Source: Alistipes sp. (GTDB taxonomy: Bacteria; Bacteroidota; Bacteroidia; Bacteroidales; Rikenellaceae). Taken from it: 12,290 nucleotides of DNA. The notes beneath the pieces are model-generated. The model saw nothing but the letters and a program-made list of their open reading frames with translations, was not told the origin of the DNA and did no database searches. Shown one piece after another: positions 1 to 6,210 of the stretch (position 1 is its first letter; the number at the start of each line of letters is the position of its first letter). The DNA lies in NCBI GenBank assembly GCA_017934845.1, contig JAGBIR010000230.1:1-12290 (forward strand). Direction: 5' to 3'. A program made the translations under genes and the position numbers.

Positions 1-773
1 ACACGTCATTCCGGGTGAAATACCATACATTTGACTATCGATGCGGTCGATTTTCAACGCTACGGGAAAACCCGATGCATCGGAGGATGTTTTGGCGTAT
101 TTGTGTAGGCGGGCCGAAAAATGTTTGCCGGGAAGATTGTCGAACGTGACATAGAAACGAATTGATGAGTCGGCCAGCAGAGTAAGACTCTTTTCGGGCA
201 TTGTAAACTCAACCGTTGTGCTACGCGGATTAACCAGACGCAGAATGGTCTGGCCCGATTCTACGCGTTGATAATTATCAACATAGGTACGTTCGATAAC
301 GCCATCGAAAGGTGCGCGTAATTTTGTGTCGGCCAACAGATCTTTTGAATTCTCGTAGATTGACCTTGCTTGAACGAACGACGCCTGCGCCGATTCGAAC
401 TCTTGCTTTGAAACAGCTTCGTGATCGAGCAAACGTTTCATTCTGTGAAATTGTGATAATGCTCTCTCGTACTGTGATTTATCCGATGCTACCTGAAGTT
501 CTACATCGCGCGGATCGAGCCTTGCGAGCAGCGTCCCTTTATTTACAAATCACCCTTTGATACATCTACACTCGCCACTTGCCCCGATATTTTGAAGGCC
601 ATATTTACGGCATCATCGGCAGTAGCCATACCCGCAAAATCGCGGCTAATGTAGTTCGTAGGCTCTACTTCGGCAATCTTTACGGGGCGAGCCTGCGCCG
701 ATGAAGATGGCTTATTGGAGCAAGATGCGAGAAGCGAAAACGCTAAAAGTATTGGTATGTAATATTTGCACAT
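1..773 (-). pseudogene. RND efflux periplasmic adaptor (membrane-fusion lipoprotein), frameshifted and cut by the window edge
   Basis: This is the periplasmic adaptor of a tripartite RND efflux pump (HlyD/AcrA/MexA type), which links an inner-membrane pump to an outer-membrane channel. From ATG 773 the product begins MCKYYIPILLAFSLLASC, a lipoprotein signal with lipobox LASC. The first half of a biotinyl-lipoyl-like domain follows (SGQVASVDVSKGD). The frame then stops at 543-545. Read one base over from codon 544-546, translation is open to base 1 and resumes VNKGTLLARLDPRDVEL. Next come a coiled-coil hairpin (about positions 500-360, QYERALSQ to YENSKDLLADT), the returning lipoyl half (TKLRAPFDGVIERTYVDN) and beta-barrel sequence. 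A single lost T in the TTT at 547-549 (minus-strand sense) would explain the break. I reject the longer start at 818 because it would translate a terminator hairpin. The gene may be inactive, or the break may be a sequencing error. Any pump and outer-membrane genes would lie beyond base 1. Confidence 0.85.
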
Positions 774-778
774 AGAAC

Positions 779-815
779 AAAAAAATTGACTTCCGAGTTG
801 TCGAAAGTCAATTTT
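779..815 (-). terminator. Rho-independent terminator after the DUF4293 gene
   Basis: Bases 782-792 (AAAATTGACTT) are a perfect 11-bp inverted repeat of 805-815. After one C/A mismatch, three more pairs (794-796 with 801-803) close a GTTG tetraloop at 797-800. Reading the minus strand, the 3' arm runs straight into a run of seven T (785-779), as in intrinsic terminators. The plus strand has no comparable T tract, so termination acts on minus-strand transcripts. It lies 39 bp past the DUF4293 stop and only 5 bp before the efflux-adaptor start codon, which is unusually tight for the latter. Confidence 0.8.
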
Positions 816-820
816 CATAC

Positions 821-828
821 CAAATATT
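821..828 (-). promoter_or_regulatory. possible -7 box for the efflux adaptor gene
   Basis: Minus-strand AATATTTG differs by one base from the Bacteroidetes -7 consensus TAnnTTTG. No TTTG -33 element is visible at the usual distance upstream. If used, transcription would begin near 813-816, at the foot of the terminator-like hairpin, so the hairpin would form the extreme 5' end of the message. This is weak evidence, recorded because the adaptor gene has no other room for a promoter after the terminator. Confidence 0.2.
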
Positions 829-853
829 ATTGGATGTTCTCCGTGCGCTGAAT

Positions 854-1312
854 TTATCTGATTCTATCGAGCGAACGTACCAGCATTTCATCTTTGAAGA
901 TTGCTCGTGATGCCATATAGGTCAGGATGAGCGATACGAGCGGGAAGATGGTTGTGATACACAAACTCTGAGCGTGAAACTCCAAGTCAGAGAACATACG
1001 ATTGCTCAAGTAGTAGTAAATTGCCATAAAAATCATACTTCCAAGTAGCAGTACAATCTCTACTGCACAAAGACGTATTTGCAACAGGCGGTTCTTGTAT
1101 AAGAATATGGTAACCAAAGGTACGATGGCTGCCAATGCAATAACAATACCCATATAAATTGTTGAGTGTGATGTTTCGGCACTCTTCAATGCGAATGCAA
1201 ATAGTTTGAACTCTTCGACACCAGCCATAAAGTTAGCCAAAGGGGTAAAGATTGCAGTAGTCATCATGGCTGCTACGGCCAAAAGGTAGAGTGTTTGAAT
1301 ACGTTGTATCAT
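854..1312 (-). CDS. DUF4293 family four-helix membrane protein
   Basis: This is a 152-residue integral membrane protein that I recognise as DUF4293 from its MIQRIQTLYLL opening, its size and its helix pattern. The function of the family is unknown. Four hydrophobic segments are visible, at about residues 7-27, 51-71, 79-103 and 116-135. A charged tail (KDEMLVRSLDRIR) probably faces the cytoplasm. There is no cysteine lipobox, and the first helix starts almost at the N-terminus, so it is an uncleaved anchor. The ATG at 1312 is preceded by an A/T-rich leader without a Shine-Dalgarno sequence. It is the last gene of the DUF4199-GT2-DUF4293 unit: it begins 14 bp after the glycosyltransferase stop and ends 39 bp before a strong terminator. 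Context suggests envelope work alongside the glycosyltransferase, but this is inference. Confidence 0.8.
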   Translation of the reverse strand: MIQRIQTLYLLAVAAMMTTAIFTPLANFMAGVEEFKLFAFALKSAETSHSTIYMGIVIALAAIVPLVTIFLYKNRLLQIRLCAVEIVLLLGSMIFMAIYYYLSNRMFSDLEFHAQSLCITTIFPLVSLILTYMASRAIFKDEMLVRSLDRIR

Positions 1313-1326
1313 AGAGTAAAAATATG

Positions 1327-2301
1327 TTAAAAACGTTTATCTATTTTATAACTATTACGGTCGGCTGCTCTGCGGTTGATAAGTTCGCCGAGGAATCCAG
1401 CCAAAAAGAGCTGTACGCCCAAAATAATTGCAAGAATAGCGATAAAGAATAGCGGCTGATCGGTTACGGCACGCAGATACATACCGTGCATCTGTTTGTA
1501 AATCTTTGCCAAGATAATCCAGATTGCAGTACCTCCACCGACCAAGAACATTATTGTTCCCAGACTGCCGAAGAAGTACATGGGCGAACGGCCGAAATGC
1601 GACATAAACGATACGGTAATAAGGTCCAGATAACCCTTTACCATTCGCTCCATGCCGAATTTTGATACACCATATTTGCGCTCCTGATGCTTTACAACCT
1701 TTTCGCCAATGCGCTTGAAACCAGCGTGTTTTGCCAAGATTGGGATGTAGCGATGCATCTCGCCATAAACCTCGATTGACTTTACCACCTTGCGACGATA
1801 AGCCTTCAGTCCGCAGTTGAAGTCGTGCAATTTAATGCCCGATACAAAACGTGCCGTCCAGTTGAAAAATTTACTCGGCAGGCGTTTACCGGCAGGGTCG
1901 TAACGCTTCTTTTTCCAGCCCGATACCATATCGTAGCCATCCTCGATAATCATACGACGCATTTCGGGTATCTCGTCGGGCGAGTCCTGCAGGTCGGCAT
2001 CCATAGTGAAAACCACTTCGCCCTGCGCAGCCTCGAAGCCACAATAGAGTGCTGCCGACTTACCATAGTTACGGGCAAAACGAATACCGTGAATCGAGGG
2101 ATATTTCTGCGAAAGCTGTTCCACAACCGCCCACGAATCGTCCGATGATCCGTCGTCAATCATAATAACCTCGTATGTAAGGTTGCTTGCTTTGGCAACG
2201 CGGTCAATCCAAGCCACAAGTTCGCCAAGTGACTCCTCCTCGTTGTAAAGAGGAACAACCACCGACACGTCGAGTCTATCTTTTATCTCTGCTTGTGCCA
2301 T
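1327..2301 (-). CDS. GT2 family polyprenyl-phosphate glycosyltransferase (GtrB/ArnC/DPM1-like)
   Basis: This inner-membrane glycosyltransferase has a cytoplasmic GT-A catalytic domain and is predicted to move a sugar from a nucleotide-sugar to undecaprenyl phosphate. In 324 residues it shows the nucleotide-binding start VSVVVPLYNEEESL (12-25), DDGSSDDS (49-56), the metal-binding DxD in DADLQD (101-106), DFNCGLKAYRR (160-170) and a basic HRYIPILAKHAGFK segment (183-196). Two C-terminal transmembrane helices follow, at about 241-265 and 285-308. This arrangement is typical of the dolichol-phosphate-mannose-synthase-like and GtrB-like branch. The sugar donor cannot be read from sequence. The start overlaps the DUF4199 stop in TAATG, implying coupled translation, and DUF4293 follows after 14 bp. 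The length is normal for the family and all core motifs look intact. Confidence 0.9.
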   Translation of the reverse strand: MAQAEIKDRLDVSVVVPLYNEEESLGELVAWIDRVAKASNLTYEVIMIDDGSSDDSWAVVEQLSQKYPSIHGIRFARNYGKSAALYCGFEAAQGEVVFTMDADLQDSPDEIPEMRRMIIEDGYDMVSGWKKKRYDPAGKRLPSKFFNWTARFVSGIKLHDFNCGLKAYRRKVVKSIEVYGEMHRYIPILAKHAGFKRIGEKVVKHQERKYGVSKFGMERMVKGYLDLITVSFMSHFGRSPMYFFGSLGTIMFLVGGGTAIWIILAKIYKQMHGMYLRAVTDQPLFFIAILAIILGVQLFLAGFLGELINRRAADRNSYKIDKRF

Positions 2302-2831
2302 TACTCCTCGTCTGCGCTATCAAACATATCGGGCTCGCGCTTTGTGCCGATTGAGATAAACAAACCATAGAAGCCGTAGCCAATAACGTTACCTACGATG
2401 CTCCACAAAAGTGCAGGCATAGGTGAGAAGAGCATCGAGCGATACATCTTTGCTGTAAGTTCCATCTCCTCGCCTGAAATTCCGGCCTGAGCCAAAGTGC
2501 TCATAAGGACCTTGTAAGTCTCCTCGAAATGTGCCGTGAAGAGCCAGTTGCTTGCTACAATCTGGAAAGCACCAGCGATGATACCTGCAAAAATGCTCAT
2601 TGCAACGATAAAACCGAGTGATTGACCGTAGGTAAAGCCCTCTTTGGTATATAGCATAGAGCGACGACGAGTGAAGTAGAAGAGTAAATATATTACAACT
2701 ACAACACTTACGAAACTCAACATACCAGCCATTTTAGTAAACAGGATACCCAATGTCGATAATACGATGCTTGTCAAGCCTACGATAGCTCCGCCTCGCG
2801 AAGCGTCACTCCAAAAAGTTGACTTATTCAT
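2301..2831 (-). CDS. DUF4199 family membrane protein
   Basis: This 176-residue membrane protein is assigned to DUF4199, a Bacteroidetes family of unknown function. It opens with a short polar N-terminus (NKSTFWSDASRGGAIVG). Four hydrophobic helices follow, at roughly residues 13-33, 36-53, 69-95 and 136-160. Between helices 2 and 3 is the family-typical basic loop (TRRRSMLYTKEGFTYGQSLG). A soluble loop at about 98-130 and an acidic C-terminus (DMFDSADEE) complete it. It is the first gene of the minus-strand unit and its stop overlaps the GT2 start by one base (TAATG). The association of DUF4199 with this class of glycosyltransferase is, to my knowledge, common in Bacteroidetes. A helper or flippase-like role for the lipid-linked sugar is speculation. 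A -7 box lies about 86 bp upstream of the start codon. Confidence 0.8.
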   Translation of the reverse strand: MNKSTFWSDASRGGAIVGLTSIVLSTLGILFTKMAGMLSFVSVVVVIYLLFYFTRRRSMLYTKEGFTYGQSLGFIVAMSIFAGIIAGAFQIVASNWLFTAHFEETYKVLMSTLAQAGISGEEMELTAKMYRSMLFSPMPALLWSIVGNVIGYGFYGLFISIGTKREPDMFDSADEE

Positions 2832-2881
2832 AAAAGTATAAATTTATTTGTTTCTAATTTTCGTTTGCTTTGGTATTTATT

Positions 2882-2896
2882 ATTGCGAGCCGCAAT
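2882..2896. repeat. short inverted repeat in the DUF4199 leader
   Basis: ATTGCG (2882-2887) is separated by three bases from its exact inverse CGCAAT (2891-2896). It lies between the proposed -7 box at 2917-2924 and the DUF4199 start at 2831, so it would be a small 6-bp hairpin in the 5' leader. It has no T tract. It could be chance, an mRNA-stabilising hairpin or a binding site. Confidence 0.35.
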
Positions 2897-2916
2897 TGGC
2901 AGCTGCAGACAACATA

Positions 2917-2924
2917 CAAAGATA
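2917..2924 (-). promoter_or_regulatory. -7 promoter box for the DUF4199-GT2-DUF4293 unit
   Basis: Minus-strand TATCTTTG matches the Bacteroidetes primary-sigma -7 consensus TAnnTTTG exactly. It would start transcription near 2910, giving a leader of about 80 bases before the DUF4199 ATG at 2831. No clear TTTG -33 box is seen 19-21 bases upstream, where the sequence is simply A/T-rich. Position and orientation fit the first gene of the unit, but the missing -33 element keeps confidence moderate. Confidence 0.4.
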
Positions 2925-2956
2925 GTGATAATTTTTATAATAGGTATAAGCGAGGC

Positions 2957-2979
2957 GGATTTTTATGGTGCAAAAATCC
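2957..2979. repeat. 8-bp inverted repeat between the divergent promoters
   Basis: GGATTTTT (2957-2964) and AAAAATCC (2972-2979) form a perfect 8-bp inverted repeat around a 7-base loop. It sits between the two opposed -7 boxes at 2917-2924 and 3030-3037. It is upstream of both transcription starts, so it is unlikely to be a terminator of either gene. An operator or regulator site acting on both promoters is possible, and chance A/T-rich symmetry is equally possible. Confidence 0.35.
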
Positions 2980-3002
2980 CTTTGTGCGAGATTATGCGCT
3001 TT

Positions 3003-3037
3003 TTTGATAGTTCATTATGATGAATTTCGTATATTTG
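3003..3037 (+). promoter_or_regulatory. promoter of the M1 aminopeptidase gene
   Basis: TATATTTG at 3030-3037 is an exact match to the Bacteroidetes -7 box TAnnTTTG. A TTTG at 3003-3006 could serve as the -33 element, although the 23-base spacer is a little longer than the usual 19-21. Transcription would start near 3042-3045, leaving a leader of about 17-20 bases before the ATG at 3062. Confidence 0.5.
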
Positions 3038-3061
3038 CGAAAATGAAAATGAACCGTGATT

Positions 3062-5584
3062 ATGAGATATGTTAACTTTATAGCGATGTTGTTGCTTGCG
3101 GCTACGATTTGCAGCTGTGAGGCAAATAAGAGTAGTGAAATCTATGCCGAAGGTGTCTCTTGGGAGCTGGCACTGTGGAGAAAAAGCATAGTTCATGATT
3201 TGAAATATGAATTAAAATTCTCAATTCCCGAAAGTAAAGCTCAAGCAATCGAAGCCGAGGCTAAGATACGTTTTCGATTGGATAAATCAGAAGAGATTGT
3301 GCTTGATTTTCGTCAGTCGGCCGATATGATTGGAGTGGTCGAAATGAATGGCCAGAAGATAGAGTATGAGGTTCGAAACGAGCATATTGTAATTCCAAAA
3401 TCGGCATCGCAAGCGGGTGAAAATGAAGTCTATATCACTTTTACGGCAGCCGATCAGTCGCTTAACCGTAACGATGAATTTCTCTATACGTTGCTTGTGC
3501 CAGATCGCGCACGCACTCTATTCCCTTGCTTCGAGCAACCCAATCTTAAGGCGGAGTTTACCTTGCATCTTGATGTGCCAAAATCTTGGGAGGTGGTGTC
3601 GAATACCTCGGTTGCCGAGATTCGCGTTACGGGCGACCGAAAATATGTAAGTTTCAATCCTACCGAACCGTTAAGCACCTATCTCTTCTCGTTTGTTGCG
3701 GGTAAACTCTCAAAAACCGAGTATAAGGACGGTGATAGAGTCTTAACGGCATATTATCGTGAGACAGATCCTAAACGCATTGCCCAGCTTGACGATATTT
3801 TTCATCAGGTAGCTCACTCGTTGCATTGGCTCGAGGATTATACGGCTATTCCCTACCCTTTTGCCAAGTATGATTTTATTATTCTTCCGGGCTTCCAATA
3901 TGGAGGTATGGAGCATACCGGAGCAACACTCTATAACGATACGCAGATGTTCCTTAGCGAGCATCCAACACCCGACGAGGAGTTGCGTCGCACGTCGCTC
4001 ATTGCGCACGAGACGGCTCACATGTGGTTTGGCGATTATGTGACGATGAATTGGTTTGACGATGTGTGGACAAAGGAGGTCTTTGCGAACTACTTTGCGG
4101 CACTTATTACCGAGCCGATGTTCCCCGATATTAATCATCAGTTGAATTGGCTTAAGACAACTACTGCAGCATCGCTATCGGAGGATCGTACGCAGGGAAG
4201 TACCTCGATTCGTCAAGATCTTGATAACCTGCGCAATGCAGGCCTTGTGTATGGCAATATAATTTACAACAAAGCCCCTGTAATGATGCTTAAACTTGTT
4301 GAGATTATGGGCGAGGAGGCTTTCCGCGACGGTATCCGCCAATATCTTAAAGATTATGGCTACGGTAATGCGACGTGGGATGATTTGATTGAGATTCTGG
4401 ACGCGAGAAGCGACGAGGATTTAGCGTCGTTTAGCGAGGTGTGGGTCAATAAGGTCAGTATGCCGCACATTAAGTTCGCAGTTGCTGAGAATAAGTTGGA
4501 GATCTCGCAGCACGACCCCTTGCAGCGCGGATTGCAATGGCCACAAAAATTTGATGCAACAATAGTTACCGACACAGCATCTCAAGAGGTTGAGGTTGAT
4601 CTTACGTCGAACGCAGTTGTAACTGTTCCACTTCCGGAATCTACAAAATATATTCTCCCGAACACCGATGGCCGTGGTTACGGATATTTTATGTTGGAGA
4701 AGGATGTTTTGAAAAACTTGATGCAGATGTGGCATACAGTGTCGGATGATACAGCCCGCCAATCGTTGTTGATGACGCTGTTTGAGAATTATCAGCATCT
4801 TGCAATCGAGGATGGCGAGTGGTTGCGTTTTCTTGTTGGTGCGTTGCGTGAGGAGCAAAATGTGCTTATAGCATCAACGCTGTGTGGTTATTTGCGTGAG
4901 CCTATGCGTATAATGCGTGATGGTGCTGTTGAGGCTCAATTGTTAGAGATGTCAAACACTCATCATCTGCCTTCGTGTCGAGTGCAGCTACTGCGTACAC
5001 TCATATCGTCATCATTCTCTGAGGAGTTGACAGCAAAACTATATGATATTTGGAGAGACGGTAAGCATCCGATGCTCAGTCAAACAGATTATATGTCAAT
5101 GGCTTACGAGTTGGCTTTGCGAATGCCCGACATGGCTGATAATATTATAAAATATCAGCGTGAACGAATCGAAAATCCCGATCGCCAGCGTCAGTTTGAT
5201 TTCATCTCGCGTGCTGTGTCGGCCGACGAGACGGCTTTGGACGCTCTGTTTGAGGAGTTGTTGCAGGCCGAAAATCGTCGTATCGAGCCGTGGGCCGAGA
5301 GCGCTTTGGCATATCTCAACCATCCGTTGCGTACAGCTCGCGCGGTAAAATATATTCGTCCGGCATTGGATGTTTTGCAGGAGGTACAGCGTACGGGTGA
5401 CATCTTCTTCCCGCGCGGATGGGTTGGCTCATTGCTGGGCAACCACCGTAGCGAGGAGGCGTATGCCGAGCTGATGCGATTTTTGGAGGATAATCCCGAC
5501 TATCCCGTATTGTTGCGTAATAAGATTATGCAGGCTGCCTGGACTCTGAATAAGGCTAATAGCGAACCTATTTCACACGAATAA
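3062..5584 (+). CDS. M1 family zinc aminopeptidase, lipoprotein
   Basis: This is an M1-family metallo-aminopeptidase that removes N-terminal residues from peptides, here probably lipid-anchored on the periplasmic side. From ATG 3062 (840 aa) it starts with a lipoprotein signal ending ATICSC (Cys19). A GTG at 3056 is in frame but adds only two residues. An N-terminal beta-sandwich runs to about residue 200. The exopeptidase motif reads GGMEHTG (281-287), a variant of GAMEN. The zinc site is HETAH (His316, Glu317, His320) with Glu339 exactly 18 residues on in WTKEVFANYFA. Tyr402 (IYNKAP), 63 residues after Glu339, fits the transition-state tyrosine. A long helical C-terminal domain follows. All catalytic residues are present and length is normal. 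It is monocistronic and overlaps the convergent O-methyltransferase by 17 bp. The residues after Cys19 (EANKSS) do not clearly match a Bacteroidetes surface-export signal. Confidence 0.92.
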   Translation: MRYVNFIAMLLLAATICSCEANKSSEIYAEGVSWELALWRKSIVHDLKYELKFSIPESKAQAIEAEAKIRFRLDKSEEIVLDFRQSADMIGVVEMNGQKIEYEVRNEHIVIPKSASQAGENEVYITFTAADQSLNRNDEFLYTLLVPDRARTLFPCFEQPNLKAEFTLHLDVPKSWEVVSNTSVAEIRVTGDRKYVSFNPTEPLSTYLFSFVAGKLSKTEYKDGDRVLTAYYRETDPKRIAQLDDIFHQVAHSLHWLEDYTAIPYPFAKYDFIILPGFQYGGMEHTGATLYNDTQMFLSEHPTPDEELRRTSLIAHETAHMWFGDYVTMNWFDDVWTKEVFANYFAALITEPMFPDINHQLNWLKTTTAASLSEDRTQGSTSIRQDLDNLRNAGLVYGNIIYNKAPVMMLKLVEIMGEEAFRDGIRQYLKDYGYGNATWDDLIEILDARSDEDLASFSEVWVNKVSMPHIKFAVAENKLEISQHDPLQRGLQWPQKFDATIVTDTASQEVEVDLTSNAVVTVPLPESTKYILPNTDGRGYGYFMLEKDVLKNLMQMWHTVSDDTARQSLLMTLFENYQHLAIEDGEWLRFLVGALREEQNVLIASTLCGYLREPMRIMRDGAVEAQLLEMSNTHHLPSCRVQLLRTLISSSFSEELTAKLYDIWRDGKHPMLSQTDYMSMAYELALRMPDMADNIIKYQRERIENPDRQRQFDFISRAVSADETALDALFEELLQAENRRIEPWAESALAYLNHPLRTARAVKYIRPALDVLQEVQRTGDIFFPRGWVGSLLGNHRSEEAYAELMRFLEDNPDYPVLLRNKIMQAAWTLNKANSEPISHE

Positions 5585-6203
5585 TATTTATGCCGTCACG
5601 CAGGGGGAGGATGACACTCTCTACCCTACTGTCCTCGACAACCATACGGTTAAATTCAATGAGGGCCTGCGTGTGGTGATCGTTGTGTGCTACGGGCTGA
5701 ACGACCTTGCCATACCAAAGAATATTGTCGGCAAGCATAATCGATCCGCTATGAACTAAATTGTTGTCCATAAGCATATTGTAGTATGCCGGATATTCAC
5801 GTTTGTCGCCATCGATAAACACCATATCGAACTGCTTGCCCAATTTAGGAGCAATATCAAGAGCTGAACCAATATGGATTTTTATCTTGTTGCCGTGTGG
5901 CGAACGGTCGAAGAATGATTGCGCAATAAATTCCAATTCATCGTCCACCTCGCAGGTGTCGATCGTAGCACCCTCCTCCAAACCTGCAGCCATACAGAGC
6001 GCGGAATAGCCCGTAAAGGTACCAATCTCCAAAATAGACTTTGGTCGGAACATCTTTACCAGCAGCTCGAGCAACTTACCCTGAATATGACCCGAAATCA
6101 TACGCGGATTGATTACCTGCAGATGTGTCTGGCGATCCAATTCGTGTAACAGAGCATCTTCGGGCGAAGAGTTCTCGTGAATATATTTTTCAATTAAATC
6201 CAT
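5568..6203 (-). CDS. class I SAM-dependent O-methyltransferase (COMT/CCoAOMT-like)
   Basis: This 211-residue soluble methyltransferase uses S-adenosylmethionine and probably a divalent metal to methylate a hydroxyl group, as in the Methyltransf_3 (catechol/caffeoyl-CoA) family. Visible motifs are the SAM loop EIGTFTGYSA (59-68), the acidic CEVDDE (84-89) that binds the ribose, VFIDGDKREY (128-137) and LADNILW (157-163). Asp131, Asp159 and Asn160 are placed as the metal ligands of this family. It ends with the typical LRDGINIIRV. Its substrate in Bacteroidetes is not known. The ATG at 6203 follows the M16 stop by 7 bp, so it is the last gene of the lepB-uvrA run. Its TAG stop lies inside the 3' end of the convergent M1 gene (17-bp overlap), and I see no terminator there. 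Confidence 0.9.
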   Translation of the reverse strand: MDLIEKYIHENSSPEDALLHELDRQTHLQVINPRMISGHIQGKLLELLVKMFRPKSILEIGTFTGYSALCMAAGLEEGATIDTCEVDDELEFIAQSFFDRSPHGNKIKIHIGSALDIAPKLGKQFDMVFIDGDKREYPAYYNMLMDNNLVHSGSIMLADNILWYGKVVQPVAHNDHHTQALIEFNRMVVEDSRVESVILPLRDGINIIRVK

Positions 6204-6210
6204 AGCTCAA

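Noticed and set aside
312..560. 82-residue plus-strand open frame
   Set aside because: It lies antisense to the efflux adaptor coding sequence, has low-complexity arginine/leucine content and matches no family. It is a shadow frame.
774..818. N-terminal extension of the efflux adaptor starting at ATG 818 (MKIDFRQLGSQF...)
   Set aside because: These codons are the terminator hairpin itself. The extension moves the lipoprotein signal away from the N-terminus, and starting at 773 gives a normal signal with its lipobox.
2986..3006. Possible terminator (short GCG/CGC symmetry followed by a T run)
   Set aside because: The stem is only 3 bp with an 8-base loop, and no gene ends nearby on the plus strand.
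3056..3061. GTG start for the M1 aminopeptidase
   Set aside because: It is in frame but adds only two residues before Met. The ATG at 3062 gives a cleaner lipoprotein signal.
2963..3196. 77-residue minus-strand open frame across the divergent promoter region
   Set aside because: It overlaps the M1 signal peptide antisense and covers the M1 promoter. Its sequence has no family features and the proposed minus-strand promoter lies downstream of its start.
5530..5541. Palindrome CAGGCTGCCTG as a terminator for the O-methyltransferase
   Set aside because: The arms are separated by one base, so no hairpin loop can form, and no T tract follows. It is coding sequence of the M1 gene.
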